A DNA stretch of 64,000 nucleotides from Agrobacterium rosae (GCF_002915175.1 NZ_NXEJ01000004.1:124001-188000), one strand, 5' to 3'; counted from the first letter of the stretch, positions 42,577 through 52,018 are shown. Notes: generated by a model from the sequence alone, not told the origin. Translations and numbers: made by a program.

Positions 42577-44382
42577 ATGGAACAGGCAATGACGGATAAG
42601 GACACTACGGACAACAGCAACACCATGACGGGCGCGGAAATCGTTCTGCGCGCGCTGAAGGATAATGGCGTCGAGCATATTTTCGGCTATCCCGGCGGTG
42701 CGGTTCTTCCGATTTACGACGAGATTTTCCAGCAGGACGATATCCAGCACATTCTGGTGCGCCACGAGCAGGGTGCAGGCCACGCCGCTGAAGGTTATGC
42801 CCGTTCCACCGGCAAGGTCGGCGTCATGCTGGTCACCTCCGGTCCCGGTGCCACCAATGCCGTTACGCCGTTGCAGGATGCGTTGATGGACTCGATCCCG
42901 CTGGTGTGCATTTCCGGCCAGGTTCCGACATCGCTGATCGGCTCCGATGCGTTTCAGGAGTGCGATACCGTCGGTATCACGCGTCCCTGCACCAAGCACA
43001 ACTGGCTGGTGAAGGACGTCAACGAGTTGGCTGGCATCATCCATGAGGCTTTCCGCATTGCCCAGACCGGTCGTCCTGGCCCAGTTGTCGTTGATGTTCC
43101 CAAGGACATTCAGTTCGCCACCGGCACCTACACGCCGCCATCGGCTGCCATCCAGCAGAAAAGCTATAAGCCGAAGGTTCAGGGCGATCTGAACGCTATT
43201 CATGCGGCCATCGAACTGATGTCCAAGGCCAAGCGTCCAATCCTCTATACGGGCGGTGGCGTCATCAATTCCGGCCCGGAAGCAACGCGTTTGCTGCGTG
43301 AACTGGTTGAATTGACCGGCTTCCCGATCACCTCGACGTTGATGGGTCTGGGTTGCTATCCGGCCTCGGGCGAAAGATGGCTGGGCATGCTGGGCATGCA
43401 CGGTTCCTATGAGGCCAACATGGCGATGCATGATTGCGACGTCATGGTCTGTGTCGGCGCGCGTTTCGATGACCGTATCACCGGGCGTCTGAATGCGTTC
43501 GCGCCGAACTCCAAGAAAATCCACATCGATATCGATCCGTCCTCGATCAACAAGAACGTTCGCGTTGATGTTCCCATCGTTGGCGATGTCGGGCGTGTTC
43601 TGGAAGATATGGTTCGTTTGTGGCGGGCCTTGCCAGCCAAGCCTGCGAAGGCGCAGACGGAAGATTGGAATGCGGATATCACCCGCTGGCGCGCACGCAA
43701 TTCCTTCGCCTACAAGAATTCCAAAGATGTCATCATGCCGCAATACGCTATTCAGCGTCTGTATGAGGCGTCGAAGGGCCGCGACACCTACATCACCACG
43801 GAAGTCGGTCAGCACCAGATGTGGGCCGCGCAGTTCTTCGGCTTCGAAGAGCCGAACCACTGGATGACCTCAGGCGGTCTGGGCACCATGGGTTACGGTC
43901 TGCCAGCAGCTATCGGCGTTCAGGTTGCGCATCCGGAAGCGCTGGTCATCGATATCGCTGGCGATGCCTCGATCCAGATGTGCATTCAGGAAATGTCCTG
44001 CGCCATTCAGTACAGCCTGCCGGTCAAGATCTTCATCCTGAACAACCAATATATGGGCATGGTACGCCAGTGGCAGCAGTTGCTGCATGGCAACCGCCTG
44101 TCCAACTCCTACACGGAAGCCATGCCTGATTTCGTCAAGCTGGCGGAAGCCTATGGCGGTGTCGGCATGTATTGCGACAACCCGAAGGAATTGGACGACA
44201 AAATTGCTGAGATGATTGCGGTCGACAAGCCCGTTATCTTCGATTGCCGCGTCGCCAATCTCGCCAACTGCTTCCCGATGATCCCGTCGGGCAAGGCGCA
44301 TAACGAGATGCTGTTGCCGGATGAAGCAACCGACGAAGCCGTTGCCAATGCAATCGACGCCAAGGGCCGTCAGCTCGTCTGA
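42577..44382 (+). CDS. ilvB: Acetolactate synthase large (catalytic) subunit
   Basis: A 601-residue ThDP enzyme making acetolactate and acetohydroxybutyrate for valine, leucine and isoleucine. The ThDP-activating Glu lies in VRHEQGAGHAAEGYARSTGKVGV, the central domain in RPILYTGGGVINSG, and the ThDP/Mg-binding motif is DIAGDASIQMCIQEM...FILNNQYMGMV. GYPGGAVLPIYDEIF near the N-terminus is typical. ATG 42577 and 42589 are both possible starts. It is the first structural gene after the attenuator. Confidence 0.97.
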   Translation: MEQAMTDKDTTDNSNTMTGAEIVLRALKDNGVEHIFGYPGGAVLPIYDEIFQQDDIQHILVRHEQGAGHAAEGYARSTGKVGVMLVTSGPGATNAVTPLQDALMDSIPLVCISGQVPTSLIGSDAFQECDTVGITRPCTKHNWLVKDVNELAGIIHEAFRIAQTGRPGPVVVDVPKDIQFATGTYTPPSAAIQQKSYKPKVQGDLNAIHAAIELMSKAKRPILYTGGGVINSGPEATRLLRELVELTGFPITSTLMGLGCYPASGERWLGMLGMHGSYEANMAMHDCDVMVCVGARFDDRITGRLNAFAPNSKKIHIDIDPSSINKNVRVDVPIVGDVGRVLEDMVRLWRALPAKPAKAQTEDWNADITRWRARNSFAYKNSKDVIMPQYAIQRLYEASKGRDTYITTEVGQHQMWAAQFFGFEEPNHWMTSGGLGTMGYGLPAAIGVQVAHPEALVIDIAGDASIQMCIQEMSCAIQYSLPVKIFILNNQYMGMVRQWQQLLHGNRLSNSYTEAMPDFVKLAEAYGGVGMYCDNPKELDDKIAEMIAVDKPVIFDCRVANLANCFPMIPSGKAHNEMLLPDEATDEAVANAIDAKGRQLV

Positions 44383-44401
44383 TCTGGAAGGGAATACGGA
44401 T

Positions 44402-44974
44402 ATGAACGCACATCTACAGCCTACCGGTTCGGCCTACTTCATTCAGAAGGAAACGGAAACCGTTGAAAACCACACGCTATCGGTCCTCGTTGCCAATGAG
44501 CCGGGCGTTCTCGCCCGCGTCATCGGCCTGTTTTCTGGTCGCGGTTACAACATCGAAAGCTTGACCGTTTCGGAAACGGAACACGAGGCGCACCTGTCGC
44601 GCATCACCATCGTCACGCGCGGTACGCCCGGCGTTTTGGAACAGATCAAGGCGCAGTTGGAACGCATCGTGCCGGTTCACACGGTTGTCGATTTGACAGT
44701 CCGCGCCCGCGACATGGGGCAGGAGCGTCCGATCGAACGTGAGGTCGCACTGATCAAGGTCGCCGGTTCGGGCGAAGACCGCGCCGAAGCCTTGCGCCTC
44801 GCCGATGCCTTTCAGGCCAAGGTGGTTGACGCGACGGTTGAGCATTTCATCTTCGAAATCACCGGCAAGTCTTCAAAGATCGACCAGTTCATCTCGATCA
44901 TCAAGCCGCTGGGCCTGATCGAGATTTGCCGCACCGGTATCGCGGCGATGAACCGTGGTCCGCAGGGAATGTAA
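44402..44974 (+). CDS. ilvN: Acetolactate synthase small (regulatory) subunit
   Basis: A 190-residue regulatory subunit that gives valine feedback inhibition and activates the catalytic subunit. An ACT domain opens after ~20 residues (LSVLVANEPGVLARVIGLFSGRGYNIESLTV), followed by the C-terminal domain (REVALIKVAGSGEDRAEALRLADAFQAKVVD, EITGKSSKIDQFI). It also goes by ilvH. It lies 19 bp after ilvB with a GGAAGGGAA ribosome region and ends at a terminator, so ilvBN is a two-gene operon. Confidence 0.97.
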   Translation: MNAHLQPTGSAYFIQKETETVENHTLSVLVANEPGVLARVIGLFSGRGYNIESLTVSETEHEAHLSRITIVTRGTPGVLEQIKAQLERIVPVHTVVDLTVRARDMGQERPIEREVALIKVAGSGEDRAEALRLADAFQAKVVDATVEHFIFEITGKSSKIDQFISIIKPLGLIEICRTGIAAMNRGPQGM

Positions 44975-44997
44975 CTGCGCTGTTCTGCCTAAAGAAC

Positions 44998-45030
44998 AAT
45001 GCCCGCAGTTCTTGCTGCGGGCATTTTCGC
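44998..45030 (+). terminator. Terminator of ilvBN
   Basis: An 11-bp stem AATGCCCGCAG / CTGCGGGCATT with loop TTCTTG lies 24 bases after the ilvN stop and is followed by TTCGC; the T-run is short. Confidence 0.75.
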
Positions 45031-45047
45031 ATATAGAGGGGAATGCT

Positions 45048-45368
45048 TTGAAACGAAAATCGCAACAGACGTGGGCGCTCTATTGCCGTAGCTACCTCGT
45101 TACCGTTGATCTTTTGATGTTTGCCGGATCGGCATTCACACTCTATCTCGCTTACGGCAATCTGGTTGTCTTGCGGTGGTGGGTTCTTGGCATGGTCGTT
45201 GCGATGGTTTTCAGTGGTGCGGCGCTCACAGGTATTGGTCTTTTCGGCAGCCCTTCGCGTGTGGATAGATGGGCGGACGCGGCGTCCACCCATGAGGCCA
45301 GTTTGATTTTGATAGTGATCTCGTTTCCGGTCTATTGCGTCTTGAAGCCGTTTTACCAAACTCGGTAA
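45048..45368 (+). CDS. Hypothetical membrane protein
   Basis: A 106-residue protein with three hydrophobic stretches (around LVTVDLLMFAGSAFTLYLAY, LVVLRWWVLGMVVAMVF and ASLILIVISFPVYCVL) and a polar loop with PSRVDRWADAASTHEA. I recognise no family. The TTG start at 45048 follows AGAGGGG by 7 bases; the longer open frame overlaps the ilvBN terminator and is unlikely. Confidence 0.6.
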   Translation: MKRKSQQTWALYCRSYLVTVDLLMFAGSAFTLYLAYGNLVVLRWWVLGMVVAMVFSGAALTGIGLFGSPSRVDRWADAASTHEASLILIVISFPVYCVLKPFYQTR

Positions 45369-45436
45369 GTCTGCTCCAAACTGATTCAGGTTGTTGTTCT
45401 TTTGAATCCAGAAAACACGGCAAGCCGTTAAAATCC

Positions 45437-46282
45437 TTACAGCATATCCAACGGTACCTTCTGCGTTGGCGGTGGGAATTCTGCGTCGAGTGCGGCCCAG
45501 TCATCGTCGCTGATATCCAGACCGGTCGCGCCGCGATTTTCTGTGACGCGCTCCGGGTTTGCACTTTTCGGTATGGCCATCACGCCGTCACGATCCAGCA
45601 GAAAGGCGAGTGCGATCTGCGCGGGCGTTGCCTGATAGGCTTTGGCGATGCGGATGAGTTCGTGGTTTTTGAGCAGTTGACCCTGTTGGATCGGTGAGTA
45701 GGCCATCAAAGGCACGCCGTGATTCTGGCACCACGGCAGAAGATCATATTCAGGGCCGCGTCTGGACAGATTGTAAAGCACCTGATTGACCGCGCAGTTC
45801 TTGCCTTCGGTGAAGGAGAACAGCTCTTCCATGTCGTCTGTGTCGAAGTTGGAGACGCCCCAATCGGTGATCTTTCCGTCCGCTTTCAGCTTTTCAAACG
45901 CGCCGACGGTGTCTTCCAACGGATGCGAGCCGCGCCAGTGCAGCAGGTAAAGGTCGAGGTGGTCCGTTCCAAGGCGCTTGAGGCTGCGTTCGCAGGCATC
46001 GATTGTGCCTTGCGCGCTGGCATTGAACGGGTAGACCTTGCTGACGAGGAAAACTTGTTCGCGTATATCAACGATCGCCCTGCCAACGACCTCTTCCGAT
46101 TTTCCATCCGCGTACATTTCCGCAGTATCGACAACCGTCATCCCCAGCTCGACGGATTTGCGGATACTGGAAATCTCGCTGATTTCGGCGGCGCGTTCCT
46201 CGCCCATGTTCCAAGTTCCTATCCCCAATGCGGGAATGCTGACACCAGAGGGCAGGGTAACGGTTGGGATATCATCGAACAT
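45437..46282 (-). CDS. Aldo/keto reductase
   Basis: A 281-residue NADPH-dependent oxidoreductase with a TIM barrel. The tetrad is visible: Asp and Tyr in VVDTAEMYADGKSEEVVG, Lys in VFLVSKVYP and His in LYLLHWRGSHP. The C-terminal ATPAQIALAFLLDRDGVMAIPKSANPERV holds the 2'-phosphate site. Substrate unknown; this subgroup reduces 2,5-diketogluconate, methylglyoxal and many aldehydes. ATG 46282 is chosen because homology starts there. Confidence 0.92.
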   Translation of the reverse strand: MFDDIPTVTLPSGVSIPALGIGTWNMGEERAAEISEISSIRKSVELGMTVVDTAEMYADGKSEEVVGRAIVDIREQVFLVSKVYPFNASAQGTIDACERSLKRLGTDHLDLYLLHWRGSHPLEDTVGAFEKLKADGKITDWGVSNFDTDDMEELFSFTEGKNCAVNQVLYNLSRRGPEYDLLPWCQNHGVPLMAYSPIQQGQLLKNHELIRIAKAYQATPAQIALAFLLDRDGVMAIPKSANPERVTENRGATGLDISDDDWAALDAEFPPPTQKVPLDML

Positions 46283-46495
46283 GTCATTGCTCCGGTTTCT
46301 CATGCTGTGTGCATCTTAAACCAGTGAGCGGTCAGGTCGATCCATCAAAACTTACGGGTTTGTGCGCCTCAGCTTCGCTGCAACGAGGTTTTTCAAGTTT
46401 TGGCGGATGTCTTAACGTCTCTTCGGCTTGCGCCTTTATTCTTCTTTCGTTCTTTTTCAGTTGCACTTTACGCTCGAATCCTGCGAAGAGAACGC

Positions 46496-47623
46496 ATGCA
46501 ATTTTCACCGCAACAGGACGAAGCCCTGAAGGCTGTTTCGCGATGGCTGAAGGAAGGCCGTACGCAGGTTTTCCGACTGTTCGGCTATGCCGGCACGGGC
46601 AAGACGACGCTTGCCAAGCATTTTGCCGAAAATGTCGATGGCGAGGTGCTGTTTGCGGCCTTTACCGGCAAGGCTGCCCAGGTTCTGCGCTCGCGTGGGG
46701 CCACCAATGCTCGCACGATTCATTCGCTGATCTATCGCCCGCGCGGCGAAGAGGCGGTGGAAAACGAAGAAACCGGCAAGACATCCATCGCGCCGATGTT
46801 TTCCATCAACCGGCAGAGCCCGCTTGCCAAGGCGGCACTCATCATCATCGACGAGTGCTCGATGGTGGATGAAGCGCTGGGCAGGGACTTGATGAGTTTC
46901 AGCACGCCGATCCTCGTTCTGGGCGATCCGGGGCAGCTGCCGCCCGTATCCGGTGGTGGCTTTTTCACGGATCAGGAGCCGGATTTTCTGCTGTCGGAAA
47001 TTCACCGTCAGGCCAAAGACAACCCGATCATCCAGCTGGCCATGGATGTGCGGGAGGGCAAGGAAATCATGCGCGGAGATTACGGTGCCGCGCAGGTGAT
47101 TTCCAAAAACGAAGTGACCCAGGGGCTTGTGCTGGACGCGGACCAGGTGCTGGTCGGTACCAACAGAACCCGCCGCCGCTACAATCAGCGCCTTCGCGAG
47201 TTGAAGGGTTTTGTGGCCGACTATCCGCAATCTGGTGATAAGCTGGTGTGCCTGCGCAACGACCCCGCCAAGGGATTGCTGAACGGCTCGCTTTGGCAGG
47301 TGATGAGTTCGTCACGCGAAACCGTCAAGCCGGGCATCAACCTGATGATCCGCCCCGAAGACGACGATATGGATCGCGGTGCGGCGAAGATAAAATTGTT
47401 GAAGGCGGCGTTCGAGGAGACGGAAACCGAGATACCGTGGACGACGCGCAAGCGTTATGACGAGTTCGATTACGGTTATGCGCTGACCGTGCATAAGGCC
47501 CAAGGTTCGCAGTGGAACAATGTCGTCTTGTTTGATGAGAGCTTTGCATTTCGCGATTCGCGCGAGCGGTGGCTCTATACCGCGATTACCCGTGCGGCCG
47601 AAACACTGACGATCGTGCGTTGA
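46496..47623 (+). CDS. RecD2/Dda-like superfamily 1B DNA helicase
   Basis: A 375-residue compact 5'-3' helicase resembling phage T4 Dda and the core of RecD. Motifs: Walker A FGYAGTGKTTLAKHF (~29-43), Ia AAFTGKAAQVLRSRGA, II IIIDECSMVDEALG, III LVLGDPGQLPPVSGGGFF, and V/VI ALTVHKAQGSQWNNVVLFDE...LYTAITRAAETLTIVR. It has no RecB or RecC partner nearby. Such small genes are common in rhizobia; role not established. Confidence 0.88.
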   Translation: MQFSPQQDEALKAVSRWLKEGRTQVFRLFGYAGTGKTTLAKHFAENVDGEVLFAAFTGKAAQVLRSRGATNARTIHSLIYRPRGEEAVENEETGKTSIAPMFSINRQSPLAKAALIIIDECSMVDEALGRDLMSFSTPILVLGDPGQLPPVSGGGFFTDQEPDFLLSEIHRQAKDNPIIQLAMDVREGKEIMRGDYGAAQVISKNEVTQGLVLDADQVLVGTNRTRRRYNQRLRELKGFVADYPQSGDKLVCLRNDPAKGLLNGSLWQVMSSSRETVKPGINLMIRPEDDDMDRGAAKIKLLKAAFEETETEIPWTTRKRYDEFDYGYALTVHKAQGSQWNNVVLFDESFAFRDSRERWLYTAITRAAETLTIVR

Positions 47624-47627
47624 AATA

Positions 47628-47667
47628 AAAACGCCCGGTGCAGTTTTTCATCTGCACCGGGCGTTTT
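47628..47667. terminator. Strong bidirectional terminator
   Basis: A perfect 16-bp inverted repeat AAAACGCCCGGTGCAG / CTGCACCGGGCGTTTT with an 8-base loop, flanked by A- and T-tracts, serves the convergent helicase and MerR-type genes. Confidence 0.93.
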
Positions 47668-47689
47668 TGTTTCTTATCGCGAAAAGGCT

Positions 47690-48568
47690 TCAGTCTTGTG
47701 ATGCGGCTTCCCGGTCAGGGCTGATGACGCCCAGCATGAACGCCTTGGCCACAGCCTGAAAGCGGTTATTGGCGCTGACTTTTTCCATCACGCTGGCTTC
47801 CAGCTTCTGGAGTTCGTCGCCAGAAATGCCGAGTGTTCGTGCAAGCCGAATAGGCGCATAGCCTTCTGCCATCAACTCCAGGCATTTGCGCTCTTGCGTG
47901 TCCAACTCGACGTGTGATGCATCGATAACATCATCGTCTGCATCCGAGGCAACATCCTCGGTTAGGAGAACGTCACTGATCTGCTGAATCTGTCGGCGGA
48001 CGGTGGAGATCTCTCCAGCCAGTTCGCTTTTGCGTGCGTTCAGAACGTTCTGGAATATGGCGTCCGCCTCAGCCTGCGTCGGCGCGTCGGCCAGTTTCTG
48101 CATGATGTCCTGAATGGTCGCGACGGGTATGCCGATCTCGCGACAGAAATTCACCACTGCCATGCGCCGCACGTCCTGATGCGAATATATGCGCATCAAT
48201 CCGGCACGACGTGAGGATATGATTTCTTTCTCTTCATAGAAGTGCAGAGTGCGGTGCGTTACGCCAAACATGTTGGCCATGTCGGCAATGCCGACCGGCT
48301 CTGGTGGCATATGAGATGGTTGGGGGATATCTGGAAGAAAACCTTTGCGTTTTGCAGTCGAGGCATCCTGATGCAGCGATGTCTTCGGTTCTTCCGTATC
48401 GCGCATCGGTTTGGCCCTCCACCGGGCTTCATTGCGCGCTCTTCCGGGTATGGACCGTCGCACAGGGAGTTCATCTTTCAAGAGGTCGTCAGTTCCCCCA
48501 TCGATAGCCAGATCGAAATTCGGGTTTAGCTTCAAGTTTGTTTCCGCGTAAAAATAATCACTAGCCAT
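47690..48568 (-). CDS. MerR-type regulator with a C-terminal LuxR-like HTH
   Basis: A 292-residue protein with a ~90-residue polar N-terminal extension, a MerR winged HTH (~92-160: VGIADMANMFGVTHRTLHFYEEKEII, then RRMAVVNFCREIGIPVATI), a helical linker (~165-205), and a C-terminal segment (~221-284: LDTQERKCLELMAEGY, LARTLGIS, NNRFQAVAKAFMLGVI) that follows the LuxR/GerE HTH consensus. In that segment the usual recognition helix (TVKxHxxNI type) is replaced by DELQKLEASV. It is divergent from pdxJ by 150 bp. The ATG at 48568 precedes a long non-homologous open frame. Confidence 0.8.
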   Translation of the reverse strand: MASDYFYAETNLKLNPNFDLAIDGGTDDLLKDELPVRRSIPGRARNEARWRAKPMRDTEEPKTSLHQDASTAKRKGFLPDIPQPSHMPPEPVGIADMANMFGVTHRTLHFYEEKEIISSRRAGLMRIYSHQDVRRMAVVNFCREIGIPVATIQDIMQKLADAPTQAEADAIFQNVLNARKSELAGEISTVRRQIQQISDVLLTEDVASDADDDVIDASHVELDTQERKCLELMAEGYAPIRLARTLGISGDELQKLEASVMEKVSANNRFQAVAKAFMLGVISPDREAASQD

Positions 48569-48718
48569 AATGAGTCCCCTAACCCTAATGGGTTGTAGAA
48601 TTCGAATGCCGGGTTTTGGTTCCAAAACTTTTTCATTATTTTTCGAGTGGTGCTTGCGAGATAGGCTAGAGTGGGGGAAACAAAGCCTTCCAATGTTGAA
48701 AACAAGCGATGATCCCCC

Positions 48719-49474
48719 ATGCCAACCAAGCTCTCCGTTAATCTCAATGCCATTGCCATGTTGCGTAACCGCCGCGATCTGCCGTGGCCTGACGTCGAGC
48801 AATTTGGCCGCATTGCGCTGCGCGCGGGAGCCAGCGGATTGACCGTGCATCCGCGTCCGGATCAGCGCCATATCCGCTTTTCCGACTTGCCGGTGTTGCG
48901 CGCCCTCATCGATGACGAGTTCCCGCAGGCCGAGTTCAATATGGAGGGTTACCCGACCGAAGACTTTCTGCTGCTGTGCGAGGAAACGCAGCCGGAGCAG
49001 GTGACGCTGGTGCCGGATGATCCCGCGCAGGCGACTTCCGATCATGGCTGGGATTTTCGCAAGCATGCCACCTTCCTGAAGGAGACCGTGGCGCGTCTCA
49101 TGGCTGGCGGCATGCGCGTGTCTCTTTTTGCTGATGGCGATGGGGATGAGGAGGCGGTTCGACTTGCGGCGGAAACGCGGGCGGCTCGCATCGAGCTTTA
49201 CACCGGCCCCTATGGCGGCTGTTATGACAATCCTGAGCAGGCTGCGATGTGGATCGAAAAGCTTGGGGTAACCGCCGATTACGCCAAGGCGCTCGACCTA
49301 GAGGTCAATGCCGGCCATGATCTGACCGTTGCCAACCTGCCGGCACTGGTCCGGCGCATTCCGGATCTGGCGGAAGTCTCCATCGGACACGGGCTGACGG
49401 CGGATGCGATGGAATATGGAATGACTGAGACGGTACGGCGTTTTTGTCGCGCCTGTGGTCAGACTATTTCATAA
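48719..49474 (+). CDS. pdxJ: Pyridoxine 5'-phosphate synthase
   Basis: A 251-residue TIM-barrel enzyme that joins 1-deoxy-xylulose 5-phosphate and 3-amino-2-oxopropyl phosphate to make pyridoxine phosphate. Landmarks are [55 protein letters not shown] [44 protein letters not shown] and [15 protein letters not shown]. It is transcribed away from the MerR-type gene and ends at a terminator. Confidence 0.96.
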   Translation: MPTKLSVNLNAIAMLRNRRDLPWPDVEQFGRIALRAGASGLTVHPRPDQRHIRFSDLPVLRALIDDEFPQAEFNMEGYPTEDFLLLCEETQPEQVTLVPDDPAQATSDHGWDFRKHATFLKETVARLMAGGMRVSLFADGDGDEEAVRLAAETRAARIELYTGPYGGCYDNPEQAAMWIEKLGVTADYAKALDLEVNAGHDLTVANLPALVRRIPDLAEVSIGHGLTADAMEYGMTETVRRFCRACGQTIS

Positions 49475-49501
49475 CTATCGTCAATTTTTGCCTTTATATT
49501 G

Positions 49502-49537
49502 TATCCGCGCACGATAATGCGCGGATATTTTTATTTT
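49502..49537 (+). terminator. Terminator of pdxJ
   Basis: Stem TATCCGCGCA / TGCGCGGATA (10 bp) with loop CGATAA, followed by TTTTTATTTT. Confidence 0.88.
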
Positions 49538-49553
49538 AGAAGGGCAAATTTTT

Positions 49554-50819
49554 ATGCAGCAGCACCACGTTGTCGTCGTTGGGGGAGGCTTCGGCGGACT
49601 GCAGGTCGTTCATGGACTTAAAGGCGCGCCGGTTCGCATCACCTTGATCGACCGCCGTAATCATCACCTGTTTCAGCCGCTGCTTTATCAAGTGGCGACC
49701 ACGGCGCTGGCGACATCCGAAATCGCCTGGCCGATACGGCGGCTTTACCGCGACCGGCAGGAAGTCACCACGCTTTTATCGGAAGTCGGCGGCATAGACC
49801 GGCAGAACCGCAACGTCATCCTGACATCGGGTGAGACCGTTCCCTTCGATACGCTGGTGTTGGCCACCGGTGCACGCCATGCCTATTTCGGCAATGACGC
49901 GTGGGAAAAACATGCGCCCGGTTTGAAAACGCTTGAGGACGCAACGACCATCCGCCGCCGTCTGCTGCTGGCTTTCGAGCGCGCCGAGCTTGCGGCAACG
50001 GAAGAGGAAAAGCAGGCGCATCTGACCTTCGTGGTCATCGGTGCCGGCCCGACCGGTGTCGAGATGGCCGGAATGATTGCGGAACTGGCCCACAAGGTGC
50101 TGCCGCCGGAATTTCGCAATGTCGATACTCGCAAGACGCGGGTTCTGCTGGTCGAAGCGGGGCCAAGAGTTTTGCCCGCTTTCACCGAGAAACTGTCGGC
50201 CTACAGCAAAACTGCGCTGGAAAAGCTGGGCGTCGAAGTGCTGCTTGGAACACCGGTTTCGGCCTGCACGGAAGACGGCGTCAAGATCGGTGAGGACTTC
50301 ACGCCCGCCCGCACCATCATCTGGGCTGCTGGCGTTCAGGCATCGCCCGCTGCAAAATGGCTCGATACGACGTCTGACAGGGCAGGGCGCGCGGAAGTCG
50401 GCCCGCAGCTCAATATACCCGGTGACCCCAACATCTTCGTCATTGGCGACACGGCTCTGGTGAAGCAGGAAGACGGCAAACCCGTGCCGGGGGTCGCGCC
50501 GGCTGCCAAGCAGCAGGGCGGCTATGTCGCAGAGGTCATCACGGCGCGTCTGGCAGGCAAGACCGAACAACCGGCCTTCCACTACCGTCACCAGGGCAAT
50601 CTCGCCACCATCGGCAAAAGCGCCGCAGTTGCCGATTTCGGCAAGATCAAGCTGACGGGTGTTCTGGCATGGTGGATATGGGGCCTCGCCCACATCTACT
50701 TCCTTATCGGCACCCGCTCGCGCCTTGCCGTGGCGTGGAGCTGGCTGTGGATTTATCTCAGCGGTCAACATAGCGCACGGCTGATTACGCAGAAAGAGAC
50801 GCTGAAGGACGAGGCGTGA
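49554..50819 (+). CDS. ndh: Type II NADH dehydrogenase (NDH-2)
   Basis: A 421-residue FAD enzyme that passes electrons from NADH to quinone without pumping protons. The FAD Rossmann motif is VVVGGGFGGLQ, the NADH one is VVIGAGPTGVEMAGMIAELAH; IDRRNHHLFQPLLYQVATTALATSEIAWPIR is typical of NDH-2, as is VIGDTALV...GVAPAAKQQGGYVA. A hydrophobic C-terminus (GVLAWWIWGLAHIYFLIG) binds it to the inner membrane. Start ATG 49554, which lies just past the pdxJ terminator. Confidence 0.93.
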   Translation: MQQHHVVVVGGGFGGLQVVHGLKGAPVRITLIDRRNHHLFQPLLYQVATTALATSEIAWPIRRLYRDRQEVTTLLSEVGGIDRQNRNVILTSGETVPFDTLVLATGARHAYFGNDAWEKHAPGLKTLEDATTIRRRLLLAFERAELAATEEEKQAHLTFVVIGAGPTGVEMAGMIAELAHKVLPPEFRNVDTRKTRVLLVEAGPRVLPAFTEKLSAYSKTALEKLGVEVLLGTPVSACTEDGVKIGEDFTPARTIIWAAGVQASPAAKWLDTTSDRAGRAEVGPQLNIPGDPNIFVIGDTALVKQEDGKPVPGVAPAAKQQGGYVAEVITARLAGKTEQPAFHYRHQGNLATIGKSAAVADFGKIKLTGVLAWWIWGLAHIYFLIGTRSRLAVAWSWLWIYLSGQHSARLITQKETLKDEA

Positions 50820-50865
50820 GTATAACGCTGCTGCCCTGGGAGGCGTGACGTTACACCCAACCTCC

Positions 50866-50948
50866 GTGACCCTCGGGCTTGTCCCGAGGGTCTATCCACG
50901 GTCAACGTCGTGGTTCGTTGGATCCTCGGGTCAAGCCCGAGGATGAGG
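50866..50948. repeat. Dispersed palindromic repeat, family A, copy 3
   Basis: CCTCGGGCTTGTCCCGAGG, spacer with TCCACGGTCAACGTCGTGGTTCGT, and CCTCGGGTCAAGCCCGAGG, bounded by GTGAC and ATGAG. It lies between the convergent ndh and SDR genes. Confidence 0.85.
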
Positions 50949-51017
50949 TTGTGTGCGGGGCAGTGGCGTGTGCCTTCAAAGGGGGGAGTGGTATTCCCCC
51001 AAGACCTTGCAGCTACC

Positions 51018-51905
51018 TCAAGCCGAAAGAAGCGCCGCTTTGTGCGCCGTGAAGAACGCCTCAGACGTCTGCGGCTTCTCGCCCGTCAACGTTTCATAAT
51101 CGCTGGTTACGAGATCGAAATTGCCAGCAGCGATGTTTGCATCGGCGGATGCCAGCATTTCGGCTACGAAGCCGGGGAGGCCGGCACCTTCGATGCCCTT
51201 TTGCAGATCGGCAGGCGATACCTTGATGACTGCCAGTGGCTTGCCGGCTGCGTGCGAGATGATCGCGCCGATTTCGTCGGCATTGAGCGATTCTGGGCCG
51301 GTGACGGTGTAGGTCTTGTTCTCGGCCTTGCCCTTGGCGAGGGCTGCGGCGGCTGCACGGGCGCAGTCATCGCGGGAGATGTTGGGAACCTTGCCGTCAC
51401 CCATGGCTGTGAACCATTGTCCGCTTTGCAGATTGTGCGCCATGGAATGCAGGTAGTTGTCGTTATACCAGGCGTTGCGGATGATGGTGTAGGGCAGGCC
51501 GCTTGCCTTGATCGCTTCTTCGGTTCCCAGATGGTCGGGAGCGAAGGTGACGAGCGACTTGTCCGGGTTCGGCATGGATGTATAGGCAAGGTGCTTTACA
51601 CCAGCGGTCTTTGCTGCGGCAACCGCTGCCTTGTGCTGCGTCAGACGCAAGCCGGGTACGGCAAGCGCATCCGTGGAGATGATGAGAACCGTGTCGATCC
51701 CGGCAAAGGCCGCATCCAGCGACGCTGCGTCATCGAAATCGGCCTTGCGCACTTCCACGCCCTTTGAACCGAGTGCCGAGAGCTTGGAGGTGTCGCGGCT
51801 TGCCGCAACGATATCGGACGCGGGAACATGGTATGTTTCCAAAAGGTGGCGAATGATCGCCTGGCCGAGGTTGCCGGAAGCGCCGGTCACGAGAATCTTG
51901 CTCAT
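51018..51905 (-). CDS. NmrA/QorB-like NAD(P)-binding oxidoreductase
   Basis: A 295-residue atypical short-chain dehydrogenase. The Rossmann motif is ILVTGASGNLGQAIIRHLL and no catalytic YxxxK is evident, as in NmrA/QorB quinone oxidoreductases; HLAYTSMPNPDKSLVTFAPDHLGTEEAIKASGLPYTIIRNAWY is characteristic of QorB-like proteins. It is divergent from an HxlR regulator, the same arrangement as in thiol/quinone-stress pairs. A role in quinone reduction is inferred. Confidence 0.88.
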   Translation of the reverse strand: MSKILVTGASGNLGQAIIRHLLETYHVPASDIVAASRDTSKLSALGSKGVEVRKADFDDAASLDAAFAGIDTVLIISTDALAVPGLRLTQHKAAVAAAKTAGVKHLAYTSMPNPDKSLVTFAPDHLGTEEAIKASGLPYTIIRNAWYNDNYLHSMAHNLQSGQWFTAMGDGKVPNISRDDCARAAAAALAKGKAENKTYTVTGPESLNADEIGAIISHAAGKPLAVIKVSPADLQKGIEGAGLPGFVAEMLASADANIAAGNFDLVTSDYETLTGEKPQTSEAFFTAHKAALLSA

Positions 51906-52018
51906 AGAGTTATTCCTTTTTCAGTGGTCTCAAAAAGAGAGTAGGGATAGAATAGGAATTGACTGCTATCTGTAAAGAAGGCATTTTTACCGCTCTACGT
52001 TACCAAAAGGGAACCACC

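Noticed and set aside
25486..45383. The words TCCAAACTGATTCA near 25486 and near 45370 are shared by two intergenic regions.
   Set aside because: A 14-base match between two sites is expected several times by chance in 64 kb, and the flanking bases do not align.
47690..49066. A 458-codon open frame extending the MerR-type gene upstream through the pdxJ start region.
   Set aside because: The first ~166 codons are antisense to pdxJ and show no homology; ATG 48568 gives the expected start.
51906..52018. GATAG...CTATC dyad in the HxlR/oxidoreductase intergenic region as an operator.
   Set aside because: The arms are only 5 bp with a 15-bp gap, which is not above chance; an operator is likely here but not identifiable by eye.
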